From assembly GCF_011761235.1 (NCBI RefSeq), contig NZ_JAAOYW010000001.1, forward strand, positions 248,781 through 312,780: 64,000 nucleotides of DNA, in the 5' to 3' direction. Made by a program: the position numbers and the translations under genes. This document shows positions 59,840 to 64,000 of the stretch, piece after piece. How positions within the stretch are numbered: the first letter of the stretch is position 1; each line of letters opens with the position of its first letter. A model generated the notes under the pieces. It saw nothing but the letters and a program-made list of their open reading frames with translations. It was not told the origin of the DNA and ran no database searches. This stretch comes from Frigoribacterium faeni. Lineage in GTDB: Bacteria > Actinomycetota > Actinomycetes > Actinomycetales > Microbacteriaceae.

Positions 59840-59856
59840 GGCGGGAGTGACCCGCC
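59840..59856 (+). terminator. Weak hairpin after pepA
   Basis: GGCGGG (59840–59845) and CCCGCC (59851–59856) form a 6-bp stem with a 5-nt loop, 10 bp after the pepA double stop. It is short and may allow read-through to the lipoamide dehydrogenase gene, which lies in a 155-bp gap with its own GAGGGAG ribosome site. Confidence 0.35.
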
Positions 59857-59982
59857 GAGATCGGTCCCCCGGGCGACGCCGCCTCCTCCTCACCGAGGTG
59901 GACGCGGACGCGACGCCGACGTCACCACGACGGCGCCTCCTCGCCTCGGCGGGTACCTCCGAACGCACGAGGGAGTTGCTGG

Positions 59983-61356
59983 GTGTCGGAACAGAATTTT
60001 GACCTGGTGGTGCTCGGCGGCGGCAGCGGCGGATACGCCGCCGCCCTGCGGGCCACCGAGCTGGGGCTGAGCGTCGCGCTCGTCGAGAAGGACAAGCTCG
60101 GGGGCACCTGCCTCCACCGGGGCTGCATCCCGACCAAGGCCCTGCTCCACTCGGCCGAGGTCGCCGACGTGTCCCGCGAGTCGGCCAAGTACGGCGTCTC
60201 CGCCGACTTCCACGGCATCGACGTCCCGGCCGTCACGGCGTACCGCGAGGGCGTCGTCGCCAGCAAGTACAAGGGCCTGCAGGGCCTCGTCAAGGCCCGC
60301 GGCATCACCGTCGTCGACGGCGAGGGCCGGCTCACGTCGCCCACGACGGTCCAGGTCGGCGACACGACGCTCACCGCCAAGAACGTCGTCCTCGCCACGG
60401 GCTCGTACTCGCGCAGCCTCCCCGGCCTCGAGATCGGCGGCCGGGTCATCACCAGCGAGGCCGCGCTCGCCCTCGACCACGTCCCCGAGCGGGTCGCCAT
60501 CCTCGGCGGCGGCGTCATCGGCGTCGAGTTCGCCAGCGTCTGGAAGTCCTTCGGCGCCGACGTCACCATCGTCGAGGCCCTCCCCCACCTCGTCCCCAAC
60601 GAGGAGGAGTCGATCTCGAAGCAGTTCGAGCGGGCGTTCCGCAAGCGCGGCATCGGCTTCTCGCTCGGCGTCCGGTTCCAGGGCGTGACCCAGGACGAGA
60701 ACGGCGTCGTCGTCACCCTGGAGGACGGCAAGACCATCGAGGCCGACCTGCTGCTCGTCGCCGTCGGCCGCGGCCCGTCGACCCAGGGCCTGGGCTTCGA
60801 AGAGGTGGGCGTGACGGTCGACCGCGGCTTCGTCATCACCGACGAGCGCCTGCACACGAGCGTCCCCGGCGTCTTCGCCATCGGCGACATCGTCCCCGGC
60901 CTCCAGCTGGCGCACCGGAGCTTCCAGCACGGCATCTTCGTCGCCGAGGAGATCGCCGGCCTGGCGCCCCAGGTCATCGAGGACACCAACATCCCGAAGG
61001 TGACCTACTCCGACCCCGAGGTCGCGTCCGTCGGCCTCACCGAGGCCAAGGCCGTCGAGAAGCACGGTGCCGACAAGGTGACGAGCTACGACTACAACCT
61101 CGCGGGCAACGGCAAGAGCCACATCATCGGCACCAGCGGCTCCGTCAAGGTCGTCCGCGTGGTCGACGGCCCCGTGGTCGGCGTGCACATGATCGGCGCC
61201 CGCGTCGGCGAGCTCATCGGCGAGGCCCAGCTCGCCGTGAACTGGGAGGCCTACCCGGAGGACGTCGCGCCCCTGGTCCACGCCCATCCCACGCAGAACG
61301 AGGCGCTCGGCGAGGCGATGCTGGCCCTGGCCGGCAAGCCCCTCCACGCCATGTAG
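59983..61356 (+). CDS. lpdA: Dihydrolipoyl dehydrogenase (E3)
   Basis: This 457-residue FAD enzyme reoxidises dihydrolipoamide of 2-oxo-acid dehydrogenase complexes with NAD. It has the FAD-binding VVLGGGSGGYAAALRATELG, the redox-active disulfide GGTCLHRGCIPTKALL (C-x4-C), the NAD-binding VAILGGGVIGVEFASVWKSF, and the C-terminal dimer-interface His-Glu motif in HAHPTQNEALGEA. The start is a GTG with a GAGGGAG site. The E2 gene lies 130 bp downstream, on the same strand, after a possible terminator. Confidence 0.96.
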   Translation: MSEQNFDLVVLGGGSGGYAAALRATELGLSVALVEKDKLGGTCLHRGCIPTKALLHSAEVADVSRESAKYGVSADFHGIDVPAVTAYREGVVASKYKGLQGLVKARGITVVDGEGRLTSPTTVQVGDTTLTAKNVVLATGSYSRSLPGLEIGGRVITSEAALALDHVPERVAILGGGVIGVEFASVWKSFGADVTIVEALPHLVPNEEESISKQFERAFRKRGIGFSLGVRFQGVTQDENGVVVTLEDGKTIEADLLLVAVGRGPSTQGLGFEEVGVTVDRGFVITDERLHTSVPGVFAIGDIVPGLQLAHRSFQHGIFVAEEIAGLAPQVIEDTNIPKVTYSDPEVASVGLTEAKAVEKHGADKVTSYDYNLAGNGKSHIIGTSGSVKVVRVVDGPVVGVHMIGARVGELIGEAQLAVNWEAYPEDVAPLVHAHPTQNEALGEAMLALAGKPLHAM

Positions 61357-61366
61357 GCAGCACCCC

Positions 61367-61403
61367 GGGGGCCGTGCTCGCCGAGCACGGGAGCACGGCC
61401 CCC
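61367..61403 (+). terminator. Terminator or attenuator between lpdA and the E2 gene
   Basis: GGGGGCCGTGCTC (61367–61379) pairs with GAGCACGGCCCCC (61391–61403). A second copy of GAGCACGG at 61383–61390 offers a competing shorter hairpin with the same left arm. It lies 10 bp after the lpdA stop. Confidence 0.7.
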
Positions 61404-61486
61404 CCGGACCTCGGTCCGCCCACAGCACCACCCGATCACATCCGCAGCACACACAGACACACCATGTCGTCAAAGGAGTCCCCCGC

Positions 61487-62995
61487 ATGAGCGAATCCGT
61501 CAACCTCCCGGCACTCGGAGAGAGTGTCACCGAGGGCACGGTCACCCGCTGGCTGAAGAACGTCGGCGACCGGGTCGAGGTCGACGAGCCCCTGCTCGAG
61601 GTCTCGACCGACAAGGTCGACACGGAGATCCCGTCGCCCGTCGCCGGCGTCGTCGAGGAGATCCTCGTGCCCGAGGACGAGACCGTCGAGGTCGGGACCC
61701 CCCTGGTGCGCATCGGCGACGGCAGCGCTCAGGGCGGCGACTCCGCCGACGGAGCACCGCAGGAGCAGCAGGCCGAGGCGTCCGCCGAGGGCCAGCAGGA
61801 CGACGCGGACGACGCCGTCGTCGCCTCGTCCGCCGCGCCCGCGCCCGGCGAGGACGCCGACGCCGAGGCACCGGCCCCTGCCGAGGACGTCGACCCGGCG
61901 CCCGCCGCCGAGCAGCCTGCGCCCCCGGCGCCGGCAGCTGCGGCGCCCGCCGCCGCCGCTCCCCCTGCCGCGGCTCCGCCCGCGGCCGCTCCCGCCCAGG
62001 CGCAGGCGGCCCCGGCCGCCGCGGCGCCCGCCGCAGCCGCGCCTGCGGCCTCGGCCGCCCCGACGACCGCGTCGACCTCCGAGTCGTCCGCTCCCACGGG
62101 CTACGTCACGCCGCTCGTCCGCAAGCTCGCCAACGAGAAGGGCGTCGACATCTCGACGCTGACCGGGAGCGGCGTCGGCGGGCGCATCCGCAAGGAGGAC
62201 GTCCTCGCCGCGGCCGAGGCTGCAGCGTCGACCACGTCCGCCCCGGCCTCCTCGTCGGCGACCCCCGTCGAGGTCTCGCCCCTGCGCGGCACCACCGTGC
62301 CGATGACCCGTCTGCGCAAGGTCGTCGCCGAGCGCGCCGTCCAGTCCATGCAGGCGATGGCCCAGCTGACCAGCGTGGTCGAGGTCGACGTCACGGCCGT
62401 CGCGACGTTCCGCGACGCCCACAAGGCCGCGTTCCTCGAGAAGACCGGCAACAAGCTGTCGTTCCTGCCGTTCTTCACGCTGGCCGCCGCCGAGGCGCTC
62501 AAGGCGCACCCGAAGCTGAACGCGACCGTCGACGGCGACTCGATCGTCTACCCGGACCACGAGAACGTCAGCATGGCCGTCGACACCGAACGCGGTCTGC
62601 TCACCCCGGTCATCAAGGACGCCTCCGAGCTCGACCTCGCCGGCATCGCCGCCCAGATCGCCGACCTGGCGCAGCGCACGCGCGACAACAAGCTCAAGCC
62701 CGACGAGCTGGCCGGCGGCACGTTCACCGTCACGAACACGGGTTCGCGCGGGGCGCTCTTCGACACCCCCGTCGTCTTCCTGCCCCAGGTCGCGATCCTC
62801 GGCACGGGCATCGTCGTCAAGCGTCCCGTGGTGGTCTCGGCCGGCGGGACCGACGCGATCGCCGTGCGGTCGATGGTCTACCTGGCCCTGTCGTACGACC
62901 ACCGCATCGTCGACGGCGCCGACGCCGCGCGCTTCCTCGTCGCGGTCAAGGACCGCCTCGAGGGCGGCGACTTCGCCGGCGTGCTCGGCATCTGA
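61487..62995 (+). CDS. sucB: 2-oxo-acid dehydrogenase E2, dihydrolipoyl acyltransferase (succinyltransferase type)
   Basis: This 502-residue E2 core protein has one lipoyl domain (residues 1–78, lipoyl Lys43 in EVSTDKVDTEI), and a long Ala/Pro/Glu linker (about 80–205). The E3-binding domain (about 205–245) carries YVTPLVRKLANEKGVDISTL, and the catalytic domain (about 265–502) ends with the active-site SYDHRIVDGADAARF. It transfers acyl groups to CoA. The succinyltransferase name is conventional; in many actinobacteria this E2 also serves the pyruvate dehydrogenase complex. Sequence alone cannot decide. The ATG has an AAAGGAG site. Confidence 0.92.
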   Translation: MSESVNLPALGESVTEGTVTRWLKNVGDRVEVDEPLLEVSTDKVDTEIPSPVAGVVEEILVPEDETVEVGTPLVRIGDGSAQGGDSADGAPQEQQAEASAEGQQDDADDAVVASSAAPAPGEDADAEAPAPAEDVDPAPAAEQPAPPAPAAAAPAAAAPPAAAPPAAAPAQAQAAPAAAAPAAAAPAASAAPTTASTSESSAPTGYVTPLVRKLANEKGVDISTLTGSGVGGRIRKEDVLAAAEAAASTTSAPASSSATPVEVSPLRGTTVPMTRLRKVVAERAVQSMQAMAQLTSVVEVDVTAVATFRDAHKAAFLEKTGNKLSFLPFFTLAAAEALKAHPKLNATVDGDSIVYPDHENVSMAVDTERGLLTPVIKDASELDLAGIAAQIADLAQRTRDNKLKPDELAGGTFTVTNTGSRGALFDTPVVFLPQVAILGTGIVVKRPVVVSAGGTDAIAVRSMVYLALSYDHRIVDGADAARFLVAVKDRLEGGDFAGVLGI

Positions 62996-63004
62996 CCCTC
63001 CGCG

Positions 63005-64000
63005 TCACCGCGTCACCACCTCTCTGAGGCGCCAACCGGCCTCGGTCCTCGTCACGAGGACCGAGGCCGGTCCGTCGTCCACGGTGCTGCAGTCGAGCAG
63101 GACGCTCTCGCCGAGCCGCTGGACCTCGGCGACCACGTGCACGGGCAAGGCGAGCTCGGCCGTGACGGAGGGGTCGTCGAGCACACGGGCGTCGTCGAGG
63201 GCGACGGGCGAGCCCGCCTGGTCGACGGCCGCGAGGCACGATCTCGAGGGCTCGCGCAGGCACGCGACCCTCGCGGTGAGCAGGATCTCCGTCGCCGCCT
63301 GCGCATCGTCGCCCCGCACGGTGTCCGTCGCCTCGTCCCTCGACGTCGTGACCGGAGCCAGGGCCGACGCGTCCGAACCGCGCTCGGAGGCGACGGGCGT
63401 GGGGACCCTCGTGTCGGTCGACGCGGCGTCGGTCCCGCCCTCGGCAGCCTCCGAGGGCTCGGCGGACCGGGCTGACCGTGCGGACTCCGGCGGCGAGCCC
63501 GTCGGCAGGAGCACCAGACCGCCGACGACCGACAGCGACACCAGGCCCCCGAGCACCCAGAAGCGGGCCCGGACCTGTCGCACGCGGTCCCGCCAGGGCA
63601 GCGTCCGCGCCGCGTCCCACCAGTCCGCCAGGAGGTCCGCCACCGCCGACTCGGGCAGGACGGCGGTCCACCCCGCCCGCGGCGGCGGGACCGGGGGCGG
63701 CTGCCACGCGACCCGCACCTCCTCGGCCGGGTCCGCGCCGTCGGCGATCGTGGGCAGCGGCACGGCCCGCGCCAGGTCGTGCACCCGCTCGACGAGCTCG
63801 TCGAGGCTCGCGCCGTCGAGGGCCGTGCCGTCGACGCCCACCAGCCGCTCCCGGTCGGCCGTGGTCAGGTGCCGGGCGACGGCGAGCACGTACGACCGCG
63901 CCGTGCCCGACGCCACGTCGCGGCCGGGCCCGGGGCCGGGCCGGAGGTCGCCGCCCACGAGGACCGGAGCCCCGCGGTCGTCGAGCTCGACGTGCTCGAG
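63005..64000 (-). CDS. Membrane protein, possibly kinase-like at its N-terminus (5' end outside window)
   Basis: The reading frame is open to the window edge, so the start is outside; about 331 codons are visible. The first visible residues, L-E-H-V-E-L-D-D-R-G-A-P-V-L-V-G-G-D-L, resemble the region after the catalytic loop of Ser/Thr-kinase-like proteins (VxLDDxGxPVL), so a degenerate kinase domain may precede. One membrane helix follows (FWVLGGLVSLSVVGGLVLL, about 145 residues into an internal GTG reading). A Ser/Thr/Glu-rich linker and a C-terminal domain, probably extracellular, with two Cys in VACLREPSRSCLAAV complete it. An internal GTG at 63958 is unlikely to be the real start. Confidence 0.7.
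   Translation of the reverse strand, partial: LEHVELDDRGAPVLVGGDLRPGPGPGRDVASGTARSYVLAVARHLTTADRERLVGVDGTALDGASLDELVERVHDLARAVPLPTIADGADPAEEVRVAWQPPPVPPPRAGWTAVLPESAVADLLADWWDAARTLPWRDRVRQVRARFWVLGGLVSLSVVGGLVLLPTGSPPESARSARSAEPSEAAEGGTDAASTDTRVPTPVASERGSDASALAPVTTSRDEATDTVRGDDAQAATEILLTARVACLREPSRSCLAAVDQAGSPVALDDARVLDDPSVTAELALPVHVVAEVQRLGESVLLDCSTVDDGPASVLVTRTEAGWRLREVVTR
63035..63071. terminator. 18-bp perfect inverted repeat inside a coding 3' end
   Basis: ACCGGCCTCGGTCCTCGT (63035–63052), one central C, then ACGAGGACCGAGGCCGGT (63054–63071). It lies 40 bp after the sucB stop, where a terminator would be expected, yet is inside the last codons of the convergent gene at 63005. Confidence 0.75.

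Overview
The window is very GC-rich chromosomal DNA of an actinomycete, most likely a member of the Microbacteriaceae (Micrococcales). The reasons are the heavy use of GTG starts, 4-bp GTGA/ATGA gene overlaps, leaderless promoters, and several conserved actinobacterial gene orders: thrS–HIT; rhodanese–sufE; DUF3000–rnd-like gene–fadA–fadB–dxs; acnA–DUF3159–DUF3710–dut–DUF3093–DUF4193–sepH; parC/parE–DUF7455–gatD–murT–sigA. The family is an inference, since there is no rRNA here. I see no insertion sequence, prophage, CRISPR array or integrase, so this looks like stable core genome with a few accessory islands.

Layout. 1–2665: start of an unidentified gene, a HIT protein and thrS (minus). 2735–6915 (minus): a cystine-type ABC transporter followed by sufS and sufU, a possible sulfur-supply unit. 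7035–10504: an NRDE/TANGO2 hydrolase, coaBC, a DUF817 membrane protein and a small leaderless gene. 10577–18521: two divergent, tightly overlapping operons holding six glycosyltransferases and a WcbI-type acyltransferase, with no obvious transporter. 18684–21496: manganese catalase, a membrane protein and four tRNA genes (Val-CAC; Gly-GCC, Cys-GCA, Val-GAC). 21577–27744 (minus): a cell-wall-anchored GH31 glycosidase, an ammonium transporter with a GlnR-like box, and zapE. 27980–33243: rhodanese, SufE, a RibD-like reductase, a hydrolase, DUF3000 and an RNase D-like protein.

33316–41619: fadA–fadB, dxs and aconitase. 41770–46994: the conserved DUF3159/DUF3710/dut/DUF3093/DUF4193/sepH block and a phosphodiesterase. 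47155–52317: topoisomerase IV genes parC and parE converging on a shared terminator, then a small zinc protein. 52408–55713 (minus): sigA–murT–gatD. 55947–64000: an MFS transporter, a PAC2 protein, leucyl aminopeptidase, lipoamide dehydrogenase, an E2 acyltransferase, and the 3' part of a membrane protein whose start lies outside the window.

The most striking signal is in murT–gatD. The GatD homologue has lost both residues of the glutaminase dyad (Cys to Gly95, His to Lys194), and its MurT partner contains no cysteine at all, so the usual Cys4 zinc ribbon is gone. Both remain intact, translationally coupled genes. In Microbacteriaceae with group B peptidoglycan the alpha-carboxyl of D-Glu, which MurT–GatD normally amidates, instead carries the interpeptide cross-link. 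A MurT that ligates an amino acid instead of ammonia is therefore an attractive, untested hypothesis.

Other notable signals are a series of leaderless promoters with exactly 6 nt between the -10 hexamer and the start codon, a perfect 18-bp inverted repeat inside the last codons of a gene, and the uncharacterised glycosyltransferase locus.
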